NCBI GenBank assembly: GCA_012960135.1
Contig: DUBW01000091.1
Span: forward strand, 1-51,423
From: Methyloprofundus sp.
GTDB lineage: Bacteria; Pseudomonadota; Gammaproteobacteria; Methylococcales; Methylomonadaceae
DNA: 51,423 nucleotides
Direction of reading: 5' to 3'
Under the pieces are notes generated by a model. It did not search any database. It saw only the letters and a list, made by a program, of their open reading frames with translations, and was not told where the DNA came from. Numbering within the stretch: position 1 is the stretch's first letter; every line of letters begins with the position of its first letter. The position numbers and the translations under genes were made by a program. This document shows positions 17,216-26,072 of this stretch, piece after piece.

Positions 17216-17689
17216 TTACGCCCCTATTTCGGCTAATTTTTGTAAAACCTCATCGAGATGAACTTTTACTTTTACCTTGCGCCATTCATGAATTAACACG
17301 CCGTCCGGGTCGATTAAAAAAGTACTACGCTCTATGCCGCGTACTTGTTTGCCGTACATGTTTTTCATTTTGATCACATCAAATAAGTTACACAGCTCTT
17401 CTTCTTTATCGGAGAGTAAGTCAAATGGAAAGCTCTGTTTGGTTTTGAAGCCTTCATGAACACGCACGCTATCTCGCGAAACACCTAGAATAACAGTGTT
17501 GTGTTGTTCAAACTGGGCGATATTGTCGCGAAAATTCTGTCCTTCGGTAATGCAGCCTGGAGTGTTGTCCTTGGGGTAAAAATACAGTAATACATATTGC
17601 CCTTTAAAATCGGATAACTGGATGCTTTTATCTCCGGTAGATGCCGCTGTGAAATCTCGAACGGGCTTGCTTAAACTTACTTCGGGCAT
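17216..17689 (-). CDS. bcp: Bcp/PrxQ-type peroxiredoxin
   Basis: This thiol peroxidase reduces hydrogen peroxide and organic peroxides. The 157-residue protein has the YFYPKDNTPGCITEG motif with the peroxidatic Cys at residue 46, and ERSTFLIDPDG in the C-terminal half. The common second Cys five residues later is absent (the sequence reads CITEGQN). The only other Cys is residue 100 (EEELCNLF), so the resolving mechanism may be different or 1-Cys. It precedes phoH by one base. Confidence 0.9.
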   Translation of the reverse strand: MPEVSLSKPVRDFTAASTGDKSIQLSDFKGQYVLLYFYPKDNTPGCITEGQNFRDNIAQFEQHNTVILGVSRDSVRVHEGFKTKQSFPFDLLSDKEEELCNLFDVIKMKNMYGKQVRGIERSTFLIDPDGVLIHEWRKVKVKVHLDEVLQKLAEIGA

Positions 17690-18017
17690 GCTGTCTCCTT
17701 GATAAAGTAGAGTAATTACGCTGGGAATTATTTTTCACAATAGCTGCAGTGCATATTGAACTCGCCGGGCAAACCGAACGACTTAATCTCCAGGCCTTTT
17801 ACGCGCAAATAAGCTGTTTGGGAATGGGGATTTTAAGCGCTGTATGCTACACAATAAGTAGCTGTAAGATTAGCATAAATGAGTAAATTATTGGAGCGTA
17901 AATTTGTAATTACATGGGTAATTCTTAGCCATATTAGTAAAGGTCGATAATTTGTTACCGAGAAAATTGTAAGCGACCCCCCCGACAAATATAAGGACTG
18001 ATGTGTATAAGTGTGTA
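17690..18017. other. 328-base gap with a possible gene remnant
   Basis: No intact gene is seen. On the minus strand, roughly 17728-17833, about 32 codons are open without a start codon and end in NMHCSYCEK before a stop. The CxxC ending and codon usage look protein-like, so this may be the 3' end of a decayed gene. I do not recognise the family. The rest is AT-rich and includes a run of seven C at about 17975. Confidence 0.35.
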
Positions 18018-18446
18018 TTATTCTAGCCACTCAATAATATGCTCTTCCAGGTCATCTATTTGAGATTCCTTCATGGCAAAGCTACTGATAGATACGCCGG
18101 CATCCTTAACACTTTCCTGAGTACCAGTAATTAAAGGGTGCCAGTTGGGTAATGGTTTGCCGTCGCTCAGTAAACGATAAGCGCAAGTGGCTGGGAGCCA
18201 GGTGTATTCAGCGAAGTCATGCTGCTTTAAATCAATACATTCGGGAACTAAAGTGGTGCGCTCGGAATAACGGGTGCAACGGCAGGTATCCAGGTTGATC
18301 AAGTTGCAGACGACACTGGTGAAATATATTTCCCCAGTGTCTTCGTCTTCTAGTTTATTTAAGCAACATTTAGCACAACCATCGCAGAGTGATTCCCATT
18401 CTGACGTGCTCATTTCGGCTAATGTTTTTGTTTCCCAGAATTTCAT
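18018..18446 (-). CDS. ycgN: YcgN family protein (UPF0260), Cys-rich
   Basis: YcgN proteins belong to the YkgJ-like Cys-cluster superfamily, which probably bind zinc or an iron-sulfur cluster. Their function is not known. The protein from the Met at 18446 is 142 residues and carries WESLCDGCAKCCLNKLEDEDTGEIYFT at its N-terminus, then CNLINLDTCRCTRYSER, and WLPATCAYRLL. These match the E. coli protein, which also starts just before (L)FWExKTLxEM. A Met 12 codons upstream (18482) is possible but lacks homologous sequence. The gene stands alone. Confidence 0.88.
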   Translation of the reverse strand: MKFWETKTLAEMSTSEWESLCDGCAKCCLNKLEDEDTGEIYFTSVVCNLINLDTCRCTRYSERTTLVPECIDLKQHDFAEYTWLPATCAYRLLSDGKPLPNWHPLITGTQESVKDAGVSISSFAMKESQIDDLEEHIIEWLE

Positions 18447-18676
18447 AGATACTTTGTCTATTTGGAATGTATTGATATTCATCCTAACATTTTTTCCTGC
18501 AATAAAAAATGGAGTGCAATAGCTTTAGCTATTGTTGTTAGCAGAAAAAAGCTGAAGTTATTTACTCTTGCTAGATTGAGGTGATTTATCATAGTGTTCC
18601 ACTTATAATATGCGCTACAAATCATTACTTCGCATTCTAAAATACTTTAGTACAATAATAGTTCAGGATGAAATAA

Positions 18677-19843
18677 ATGAAAATCGCCATTGCAGGAAGC
18701 GGCTATGTAGGTTTGTCTAATGCCATGTTGCTGGCACAAAATCATGAAGTCATTGTCGTTGACATCTTGGCTGAGAAAATTGATTTACTCAATGCTAAAA
18801 AGTCGCCTATTGTTGATGCCGAGATAGAAAGTTTTCTACAAAACAAGCCGCTTAATTTTACCGCGACTCTGGATAAAGAACTGGCTTATAAAGGTGCTGA
18901 CTATGTCATTATTGCCACGCCTACTGATTATGATACAGAAACTAACTATTTCAACACTAAGTCAGTAGAAGCCGTTATTCAGGATGTCATGCAAATTAAT
19001 CCCGATGCAGTTATGGTTATCAAGTCAACTGTGCCGGTAGGATATTGTGCCCAGGTTAGGGATAAAGTAGGTAGCGACAATATTATTTTCTCCCCTGAGT
19101 TTCTAAGAGAAGGTAGGGCGCTTTATGATAACTTGCACCCCTCGCGCATTATCGTCGGTGAGCGCTCTGCAAGAGCGGAGAAATTTGCTGGTTTATTGGT
19201 AGAAGGCGCAATTAAAAAAGATATAGCTGTGCTATTTACCGATTCTACCGAGGCGGAAGCGGTTAAATTATTTTCAAATACCTACCTGGCCATGCGGGTT
19301 GCTTATTTTAATGAGCTGGATAGCTATGCCGAAACACAGGGGCTAAGCACCCGGCAAATTATTGAAGGGGTTGTCCTGGATCCACGGATCGGTAATTACT
19401 ATAACAACCCCTCGTTTGGCTATGGTGGTTATTGCCTGCCTAAAGATACCAAGCAATTAAGTGCGAATTATCAAGATGTGCCCAATAGCCTGATTAGTTC
19501 AATAGTCGAGGCAAATCAAAAACGTAAAGACTTTGTCGCAGACTCAATTATCAAACGCAATCCTAACGTCGTCGGGATTTATCGTTTAATTATGAAAAGC
19601 GGATCGGATAACTTTCGTGCCTCGTCAGTGCAGGGGATTATGAAGCGTATTAAAGCGAAGGGTATCGAAGTTATCGTATACGAGCCGGTATTTGATGGAG
19701 GTGTTTTTTTTAATTCTAAAGTGATTAATGATTTAGCTGAGTTTAAACGCCAGGCAGATGTGATTGTTGCTAATCGTCTGGCTGACGAATTAAAGGATGT
19801 AGCAGCCAAGATTTATACGCGTGATTTGTTTGGCAGTGATTAA
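18677..19843 (+). CDS. ugd: UDP-glucose 6-dehydrogenase
   Basis: Ugd oxidises UDP-glucose to UDP-glucuronate for polysaccharides or lipid A modification. The 388-residue length fits the short enterobacterial Ugd group. It has the NAD-binding motif [12 protein letters not shown] (residues 5-16), [22 protein letters not shown] (catalytic Glu), [15 protein letters not shown], and the catalytic Cys in [15 protein letters not shown] (about residue 256). The start has a GGATG region close to the ATG. It is transcribed alone, divergent from ycgN with about 230 bases between. Confidence 0.94.
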   Translation: MKIAIAGSGYVGLSNAMLLAQNHEVIVVDILAEKIDLLNAKKSPIVDAEIESFLQNKPLNFTATLDKELAYKGADYVIIATPTDYDTETNYFNTKSVEAVIQDVMQINPDAVMVIKSTVPVGYCAQVRDKVGSDNIIFSPEFLREGRALYDNLHPSRIIVGERSARAEKFAGLLVEGAIKKDIAVLFTDSTEAEAVKLFSNTYLAMRVAYFNELDSYAETQGLSTRQIIEGVVLDPRIGNYYNNPSFGYGGYCLPKDTKQLSANYQDVPNSLISSIVEANQKRKDFVADSIIKRNPNVVGIYRLIMKSGSDNFRASSVQGIMKRIKAKGIEVIVYEPVFDGGVFFNSKVINDLAEFKRQADVIVANRLADELKDVAAKIYTRDLFGSD

Positions 19844-19958
19844 GTGATGTTGATTTCATTTATAAATATGGCGGTAGATAGGGTAAAATAATACGTTTTG
19901 GCTAGGTTCATAATGACTGGTCTAAAGAGTTTTTAAACGAGAATTTTAAAGGTAAATA

Positions 19959-21068
19959 ATGAAAAATTACAAAATCGCAATTTTGGCAGGCGATGGCATT
20001 GGTCCAGAAATCACCGCCGAAGCAGTAAAAGTTTTAAAGCTGATTGAACAAAGAAATGATGTTAGCTTTGAATTAATGCCTGCGCTGTTTGGTGCCTGTG
20101 CTTATTTTGCTACCGGCGATGCTTTTCCGCAAGAAACCAAAGATATCTGCGATGCTGCCGATGCGATTCTGAAAGGCCCTATCGGATTGAGTCATGAGGA
20201 ATCAAAAGGTATTCCCATTGATAAACAGCCGGAGCGTGGCGCACTATTGCCGATGCGCCGCCGTTACAATACCTATGCTAATTTTCGCCCGGTCTCTTTA
20301 CCCAAAGAACTGGCGCATTTTTCGCCATTAAAACCGGAAATTATTGGTGAAGGTATCGACATTATTATCGTGCGTGAGCTGGTTGGTGGATTGTATTTTG
20401 GTGAAAAAGAATTGGGCGTTGATGCTAACGGTCAGCGTTATGTAAAGGAGACTCTAGAATATACTGAAGCACAAATTTGTCAGATTATGCATCAGGCGTT
20501 TAAACTAGCTAGCCACAGAAAAAAAGTGCTGCATAATATTCATAAGAGTAATGTATTGAAATCCAGTGTTTTATGGAATGAAATTATGGAAGAAGTTGCA
20601 ATAGAATATCCTGAAGTCGAAGTGATTAATATTCTGGTCGATGCCGCAGCAACACTACTCTGTCTAAAACCCACACAGTTTGATGTGATGGTGATGGAAA
20701 ACATGTTTGGCGATATTCTAAGTGACCAGGGTGGCGGTATTCTAGGGTCGTTAGGTCTAATGCCATCAGCCTGTCTAGGTGATGAGAAATCTTATTACGA
20801 GCCTTCACATGGCTCAGCACCGGATATAGCAGGAAAAAACATAGCCAATCCTTATTCTATGATTGGCTCAGTTGCAATGATGCTGGAAAACAGCTTTGAT
20901 ATGCAGGATGAAGCAAAAAATGTCTGGGCTGCAATGCAGGGAGTTTTTGCCGATGGTTTTTCTACTGCAGATCTATCCAAGTCGGGTTCGGGTGTTAATA
21001 TGATTAGCACTGTAGAGTTTGGCGATAAAGTAGTCGAGAAATTATCTAATATGCCTAAGGTTGGCTAG
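19959..21068 (+). CDS. leuB: LeuB-type 3-isopropylmalate (or 3-methylmalate) dehydrogenase
   Basis: LeuB-family enzymes oxidatively decarboxylate 3-isopropylmalate; many also act on 3-methylmalate in the citramalate route. The 369-residue protein has ILAGDGIGPEI (8-18), VRELVGGLYFGEKE, a catalytic Lys region HNIHKSNVLKSSVLW, MENMFGDILSDQGGGILGSLGLMP and the NAD site YEPSHGSAPDIAGKNIANP. The arginine-bearing substrate loop reads RGALLPMRRRYNTYANFRPV, differing from the typical LLxLRKxLxxxANLRP. The gene lies apart from leuCD and on the opposite strand. It is clearly in the isocitrate/isopropylmalate dehydrogenase family; exact substrate is inferred. Confidence 0.82.
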   Translation: MKNYKIAILAGDGIGPEITAEAVKVLKLIEQRNDVSFELMPALFGACAYFATGDAFPQETKDICDAADAILKGPIGLSHEESKGIPIDKQPERGALLPMRRRYNTYANFRPVSLPKELAHFSPLKPEIIGEGIDIIIVRELVGGLYFGEKELGVDANGQRYVKETLEYTEAQICQIMHQAFKLASHRKKVLHNIHKSNVLKSSVLWNEIMEEVAIEYPEVEVINILVDAAATLLCLKPTQFDVMVMENMFGDILSDQGGGILGSLGLMPSACLGDEKSYYEPSHGSAPDIAGKNIANPYSMIGSVAMMLENSFDMQDEAKNVWAAMQGVFADGFSTADLSKSGSGVNMISTVEFGDKVVEKLSNMPKVG

Positions 21069-21145
21069 TAAAATACCATCTACTTCTCACGCAGAGCAAT
21101 CTATCAGCTCTGCGTGAGGTTCTATACTGAAGTGAGTGGGGGGGG

Positions 21146-21634
21146 TTACACCTTCTGACAGCTTGCACATATTCCATGTAGTTCCAGAGTTAAGTATTGA
21201 GGTTTAAATTTGACTGCTTCACTTAGAGAAAATAAGTTCTCATAAACTGATGTTGCATCGATCTCATAAGCATTTTTACACTGATCGCAAATTAAGATTG
21301 CTGATTTATGCTGATGCTCTGCCTGTAGACAGGCAATAAAGGCATTGAGCGATTCTATTTTATGTACTAAACCAGCGTCCATTAAAAAATCTAATGCGCG
21401 ATAAATGGTGACAGGTTTAGCCTTGGGCTCCTGCTCACGAAATAAGTCGAGTAATTCATAAGCCCCGATCGCTTTATGGTTTGCACAAATTAATTCCAGA
21501 ATATGTTTTCTGATCTCTGTCAGGCGGACATTCTTTTTTAAGCAGATTTGTTCAGCAGTTTGCAGAGCATGGTCGATACAGTTGCGGTGCTGATGTTGCC
21601 CTTGTAGGCTTTTACTATCGATATTTTGTGTCAT
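21146..21634 (-). CDS. zur: Fur family regulator, probably Zur (zinc uptake regulator)
   Basis: The 162-residue protein has an N-terminal winged helix (VRLTEIRKHILELI ... KPVTIYRALDFLMDAGLVHKIESLNAFIAC) and a C-terminal metal domain with two CxxC pairs (ICDQC and GICASC) that form the structural zinc site. The 'TIYRALDFLxxxGLxHKIES' helix pattern is typical of Zur. It begins 1 base after the stop of the TonB receptor, in the same operon, whose promoter carries a Zur-box palindrome (23641-23664). This implies zinc-controlled and autoregulated expression. Confidence 0.85.
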   Translation of the reverse strand: MTQNIDSKSLQGQHQHRNCIDHALQTAEQICLKKNVRLTEIRKHILELICANHKAIGAYELLDLFREQEPKAKPVTIYRALDFLMDAGLVHKIESLNAFIACLQAEHQHKSAILICDQCKNAYEIDATSVYENLFSLSEAVKFKPQYLTLELHGICASCQKV

Positions 21635-21635
21635 G

Positions 21636-23621
21636 CTAAAAGCTCATCCTCAAGCCAACTTCTGCACCACGTCCTGGTTCTGGTGCATAGTCTTTTAGAA
21701 AAGAAGTGGAATTACGAATCGTTTTATTAAGTAAGTTATTCCCTTTTACAAATAACAAAAGATTATATTTATCGGCAAATTGAACCTGATAAGAAACATT
21801 GGCGCCTAATAACAGATACCCTGGGGTTGCTGTTTCATTTTCACCCACATGGTCTTGTGCTTCAGCCCGAGTTAATCTAAGCCCTGCCGCAAAAGCATCA
21901 TAACCCGTATAATCAAACTGAAATCCATAACGCAGTGGCGGCATTCGTGGCACATTTCCTCCCGCTACCAGTTCTCCACGAACGAAATCGCTGAACAAAG
22001 TCATATCAAACTGGTTGTCCTCGCCTTCCCATAAGGGAAATGCCAGTTGCGCTTCATATCCATAAAAGCGCGCATTAGCTTGGGTAGCTTGAAAGACTGG
22101 CAAACACTCTTCGCCAGAGGAGCAGTTAGGAATGAATTTTTCACTATCCAGATCATAAAAATCACCAGTGTTCTGCGACATAATGTAATTATTGCTCCAG
22201 TTATGAAATACATTTAGCTCAGTGCTAAACCATTCAAAGTCCGTAGTAAAGCTAAGTTCAAGGTTATAAGATGTTTCGAGTTGCAGATCCTCATCTCCCA
22301 GTTCATAGCTTTGTGCTGCAAAATGTACCCCATCGGCAAATAATTCGGTTACATCAGGAGCACGCTGTGCATGGGTAAAAGCAAGGCTAACAAATATATT
22401 CTCGGTCGCATTCCACAAGGCTGATAGGGAAGCACTCACGGGTGTATGCTGTTTGCGCGCCAAACCGTCAGCATCAATTTTCTGATGTTCAACACGTAAG
22501 CCTAATTCATAAGCGACATTAGCTGTGTGTATATCTTCAATCACAAAAAGTGCATAACTCTGTGTTTCTGACGGTGGCACAAAAGCTTCTTCACCTGTGG
22601 CAACAGAGTCTTTACTCAAGGCCTGAAAACCGAAAACACCATGATCAATAAAGCCGAGTTCTTTATGCACTAACTCGGCACGTCCTTCTATACCCTGTAT
22701 ATCAAATTGCGTTCCGACAGTCACACCATCTTCTAATTCTGCATGCTGATAATCGTTATATCCAAAGCGAAGCTTTAAAGCTTCTACCCAGGAAAAAGGC
22801 TCATAAAATTCAGCCTTGGCATCATAGCGGTTTTGCTTTAAGTCTATACGCACAAGCTCATCGACTGGTGGCACACCATAATTATTATCCAGGTGATTGT
22901 ATGAAAACCCCAGCATCCCCCAGTCTTCTATCCATGAGGCGCCTAGCGTACCACTCCAGCTTTCGGCATCGGTATTGGGCACATAACCCAAACCATTTGA
23001 TGAGGTAGGAACATGATAGTCATCACTGGTACGATAAAATCCATCGATATGCCAGGCAAAATTATCCAGACCACCGTCATGTTTTAGAACACTGCTCCAT
23101 TGATTGGAGACCGAGTTATATCGCTGTTCGAAGGCAAGCTCTGTTGATTCAGGTGTGAACATGGGGATCCGGTTATCAATCACGTTGACAATACCCCCTA
23201 TTGCACCACTTCCATAGAGTAAACTAGCAGGCCCGCGTAAAACTTCTATGCGATCAGCTAGCAAAGCTTCGGTACTATTTGCATGATCAGGGCTAACGCC
23301 GGAAGCATCGAGACTGCTTAAGCCATTTTGCAAGACCTGGACTCGAACTCCTGATTGTCCTCGTATGACAGGTTGGCCAACACTGCTGCCAAAAGACATG
23401 CTGTGTATCCCCAGCTCTCCTTTTAAGGTTTCACCAATAGTGGACGCCTGTTTTAGAGAAAGGTTCTCACCTGCCAATACATTAACTGGGTGTACCGTTT
23501 CAGCTTGTTTTTTATGCAAGGGGGCAGAAACTATAACAGGTTCTAACTCTTGTATATCTTCTGCTATTACTGAGCATGAAGTACTGAGCAGGAGAATTAG
23601 GTGACAATATTGGCGAAGCAT
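21636..23621 (-). CDS. znuD: TonB-dependent outer-membrane receptor, ZnuD-like (zinc uptake)
   Basis: The 661-residue protein has a signal peptide (to about residue 20), a plug domain (about 40-150) with SFGSSVGQPVIRGQSGVRVQVLQNG and SGVSPDHANSTEALLADRIEVLRGPASLLYGSGAIGG split over residues 86-143, and a beta-barrel ending in a terminal Phe. The SPDHA...RIEVLRGPA...GAIGGIVNVIDNRIP pattern is that of the ZnuD zinc receptor family. The barrel contains His- and Asp/Glu-rich loops and a Cys pair (CSSGEECLP). The Zur box upstream and zur downstream support zinc as substrate. Confidence 0.86.
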   Translation of the reverse strand: MLRQYCHLILLLSTSCSVIAEDIQELEPVIVSAPLHKKQAETVHPVNVLAGENLSLKQASTIGETLKGELGIHSMSFGSSVGQPVIRGQSGVRVQVLQNGLSSLDASGVSPDHANSTEALLADRIEVLRGPASLLYGSGAIGGIVNVIDNRIPMFTPESTELAFEQRYNSVSNQWSSVLKHDGGLDNFAWHIDGFYRTSDDYHVPTSSNGLGYVPNTDAESWSGTLGASWIEDWGMLGFSYNHLDNNYGVPPVDELVRIDLKQNRYDAKAEFYEPFSWVEALKLRFGYNDYQHAELEDGVTVGTQFDIQGIEGRAELVHKELGFIDHGVFGFQALSKDSVATGEEAFVPPSETQSYALFVIEDIHTANVAYELGLRVEHQKIDADGLARKQHTPVSASLSALWNATENIFVSLAFTHAQRAPDVTELFADGVHFAAQSYELGDEDLQLETSYNLELSFTTDFEWFSTELNVFHNWSNNYIMSQNTGDFYDLDSEKFIPNCSSGEECLPVFQATQANARFYGYEAQLAFPLWEGEDNQFDMTLFSDFVRGELVAGGNVPRMPPLRYGFQFDYTGYDAFAAGLRLTRAEAQDHVGENETATPGYLLLGANVSYQVQFADKYNLLLFVKGNNLLNKTIRNSTSFLKDYAPEPGRGAEVGLRMSF

Positions 23622-23640
23622 AGCAAAATTCTAACTAAAA

Positions 23641-23664
23641 AATGTAATGTTATAATATTACATT
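23641..23664. promoter_or_regulatory. Zur box upstream of znuD-zur
   Basis: AATGTAATGTTATAATATTACATT is a 24-base near-perfect palindrome (only one non-pairing position per arm) matching the TGTTATAATATAACA core of gammaproteobacterial Zur operators. Its inner TATAA would coincide with the -10 element of the minus-strand promoter, only 20-43 bases before the znuD start codon, so Zur binding should block transcription. Confidence 0.75.
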
Positions 23665-23714
23665 TTTTTCGCTATATCAATGACTTTATATAAGAAGCCT
23701 TATTAATCCCCCAA

Positions 23715-25247
23715 TTACCCTTGCTCGTGCAATTGAATATTAATAATCCTAAGCGCGGCCAGAATAGCAGCAAAAACCTGATTGGAATGCACGCCTCGGG
23801 TTTTACGATTGTTGTTATCACAATCCCAGGTAATCACACATTCAGTTAATGCGCTGGTGTGCCCCCCTTTAGGAATTCTGACTTCGTAGTCGACTAGCGC
23901 AGGGAGACTGTAGTCATGCAGTTTCATGACTTTATTGATAGCATCTATAAAGGCATCAAAGCCACCATTTCCACAGCCTGAGGCAATATGTTGATCACCT
24001 TTAACATCAACGCGTATACTAACTGTTGATTCTAAATCAAAGCCACTGGTGATAGTGCAATTAAGTAGTTTAATATGTTGATAATTTTTACTTTCCAGTA
24101 CATCGGCAATGATAAAGGGTAAATCATCCGTGGTAATGGTTTGTTTAGAATCACCTAGTTTAACGATTCTGGCTAAGACCTTTTTCTGGTTTTCTTCGGA
24201 AAGATCTAGCTCCAGTAACTCTAGGTTCTTTTTAAGAGAAGCTTTGCCGCTCATTTTTCCTAATGCATAGCTATGAATACGTGAAAAACGCTCGGGAACC
24301 AATTTACTTTTATATAAATCACCCTTTTGATCACCATCGGCATGTATGCCAGCGGTCTGGGTAAAAACATCTGTGCCTATAATCGGGGTGTTGGCAGCGA
24401 CTCGCTTGCCAGAGAAATTTTCGACTATGTTACTGGTGCGTACCAGATGACTTTCATCGATGGATAGTTCCATATTCATTTTATCACGTAATACCACGCA
24501 GACCTGTGCCAGTGATGCGTTACCTGCTCTTTCTCCGAGACAGTTTACCGTGCAATGAATCGAATTAATTCCCGCCCGGACTGCGGCCATTACATTGGCG
24601 GTTGCCAGGCCATAATCATTATGTGGGTGAAAATCAAAGTGCAGTTCTGGGTATCGGTTGCACATGTCGCTCAGGCAGTCAAAAACCTCATCGGGAGACA
24701 TAACTCCTAATGTATCGGGGAGCATAAAGTGACTGATACCAGTGCGCTGTATGCTATCCATTAAAGCAAACACATACTCACGATTATCTCGAAAACCGTT
24801 AGACCAGTCTTCCAAATACACGTTGACTGTTAGGCCTTTGCCCAATGCGTAGTCCACGGTTTTTAAAATATCATCTACATGCTGCTGGAGAGTTTTTCCT
24901 AATTGATCCCGGCAATGTTTTTCACTGCCTTTGGTGAGCAGGTTGATAACACTGCCACCTGATTCCAGTATCCAGTCTACGCTTAATGTATGGTCTACGA
25001 ACCCGAGCACTTCGATGCGGCCATCAAAGCCTTCATCGCGCGCCCACGCATTAATCCGTTTAACACCTTGTTGCTCGCCCTCTGATACGCGCGCAGAAGC
25101 GACTTCGATGCGATCCACTTGTAATGCTTGTAGTAGTGCCTTTGCAATATTTAGCTTTTCATCAGGTGAATAAGAAACCCCTTGGGTTTGCTCGCCATCA
25201 CGTAGGGTTGTATCCATTAACTGGATGTGTCGAGGGAGTGTGGACAT
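23715..25247 (-). CDS. cimA: (R)-citramalate synthase / 2-isopropylmalate synthase type, Leptospira CimA-like
   Basis: The enzyme condenses acetyl-CoA with a 2-oxo acid. The 510-residue protein has a catalytic TIM barrel starting DTTLRDGEQTQGVS (11-24), LGFVD, NLLTKGS, NVYLEDWSNGFR and the His pair FHPHNDYG (about 230), then QTAGIHADGDQKGDLY and a C-terminal allosteric domain (about 390-505). By memory, the Leu, Leu and Tyr that give Leptospira CimA its pyruvate preference (81, 104, 144 there) are all kept, and the HADGD...LY acetyl-CoA segment is similar. This favours citramalate over isopropylmalate formation. The ATG at 25247 has an AAGG site and gives the family's start; the open frame extends 19 codons further. 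Confidence 0.8.
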   Translation of the reverse strand: MSTLPRHIQLMDTTLRDGEQTQGVSYSPDEKLNIAKALLQALQVDRIEVASARVSEGEQQGVKRINAWARDEGFDGRIEVLGFVDHTLSVDWILESGGSVINLLTKGSEKHCRDQLGKTLQQHVDDILKTVDYALGKGLTVNVYLEDWSNGFRDNREYVFALMDSIQRTGISHFMLPDTLGVMSPDEVFDCLSDMCNRYPELHFDFHPHNDYGLATANVMAAVRAGINSIHCTVNCLGERAGNASLAQVCVVLRDKMNMELSIDESHLVRTSNIVENFSGKRVAANTPIIGTDVFTQTAGIHADGDQKGDLYKSKLVPERFSRIHSYALGKMSGKASLKKNLELLELDLSEENQKKVLARIVKLGDSKQTITTDDLPFIIADVLESKNYQHIKLLNCTITSGFDLESTVSIRVDVKGDQHIASGCGNGGFDAFIDAINKVMKLHDYSLPALVDYEVRIPKGGHTSALTECVITWDCDNNNRKTRGVHSNQVFAAILAALRIINIQLHEQG

Positions 25248-25320
25248 GTGTTTGCCTTGAGTATTGAATACAGGAGGGCGGGGCTTTAGCCCGCCAATAC
25301 CCAAAGGGCGTAAAGCGGAT

Positions 25321-25436
25321 TGTAGGATGGGTTAGCTTATCAAGCACAGCGCAGGTAACGTAACCCGACACATAAACCTATCATGTCGGATTACGTTTTT
25401 TAATGCTACGCAATAAAAAATTTTACCCAACCTACA
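25321..25436. repeat. Nested REP-like palindrome between leuD and cimA
   Basis: The outer arms TGTAGGATGGGTTA and TTTACCCAACCTACA pair around an inner stem AACGTAACCCGACA / TGTCGGATTACGTT (25357-25397). The outer arm differs by one base from that of the element at 11778-11829 (GTAGGCTGGGTTA), so they belong to one family. It sits in the 195-base spacer downstream of leuD and before cimA, where it could act as terminator. Confidence 0.65.
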
Positions 25437-25442
25437 GCGGCA

Positions 25443-26054
25443 TTAAGCCCAAAGCCAAGGGTAGTTTTGTTTATGCTTTTTCTCATACTGATCGATAAGA
25501 TCGGTATGTTGCATGGTTAAGCCAATATCATCTAGACCTTTTAGCAAATTATCTTTACGCACAGGATCAACATCAAATTTAAAGCCATTACCAGCGGGGG
25601 TGGTTAATGTCTGGTTTTCCAGATCTACAATAAATTTACCCCCTTCATTCGCGGCAACTTCACTCATTAAACTGGCTAATTGTTTCTTTGTGGCTACAAT
25701 CGGCAGGATGCTGTTTTTAAAGCAGTTATTGTAAAAAATATCCGCATAACTGCTGGAGATTATCGTGTTAAAACCGTAGTCTGCAATCGCCCAGGGTGCG
25801 TGTTCACGCGAGGATCCGCAGCCAAAGTTATCACCGGCAACCAGTATCTGTGCGCCTTTAAAGGCGGGTTTATTCAGTTCAAACTCGGCATTGTCACTGC
25901 CGTCATCATTAAAGCGCCAGTCGTGAAACAAGTGCGGACCAAAACCGGTGCGCTCTACTTTTTTTAGAAATTGCTTGGGAATAATCTGGTCAGTATCGAC
26001 ATTGCTGCGATTCATTAAAGCAGCAATACTTTCGTGTTTTTTATAGGCTTGCAT
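25443..26054 (-). CDS. leuD: 3-isopropylmalate dehydratase small subunit
   Basis: LeuD is the swivelling small subunit that, with LeuC, isomerises 2- and 3-isopropylmalate, or citramalate and 3-methylmalate. The 203-residue protein has NVDTDQIIPKQFLK (about 18-31), GDNFGCGSSREHAPWAI (about 74-90) and NNCFKNSILPI, all family marks. It follows leuC after 18 bases. The citramalate-type synthase downstream suggests a possible double role in leucine and isoleucine synthesis. Confidence 0.95.
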   Translation of the reverse strand: MQAYKKHESIAALMNRSNVDTDQIIPKQFLKKVERTGFGPHLFHDWRFNDDGSDNAEFELNKPAFKGAQILVAGDNFGCGSSREHAPWAIADYGFNTIISSSYADIFYNNCFKNSILPIVATKKQLASLMSEVAANEGGKFIVDLENQTLTTPAGNGFKFDVDPVRKDNLLKGLDDIGLTMQHTDLIDQYEKKHKQNYPWLWA

Positions 26055-26072
26055 AATTTTTCCAGTTAGTCT

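Noticed and set aside
17833-18030. 65-codon frame on the minus strand after ycgN
   Set aside because: Its composition is not protein-like and it lies in AT-rich spacer; no similarity is recognised.
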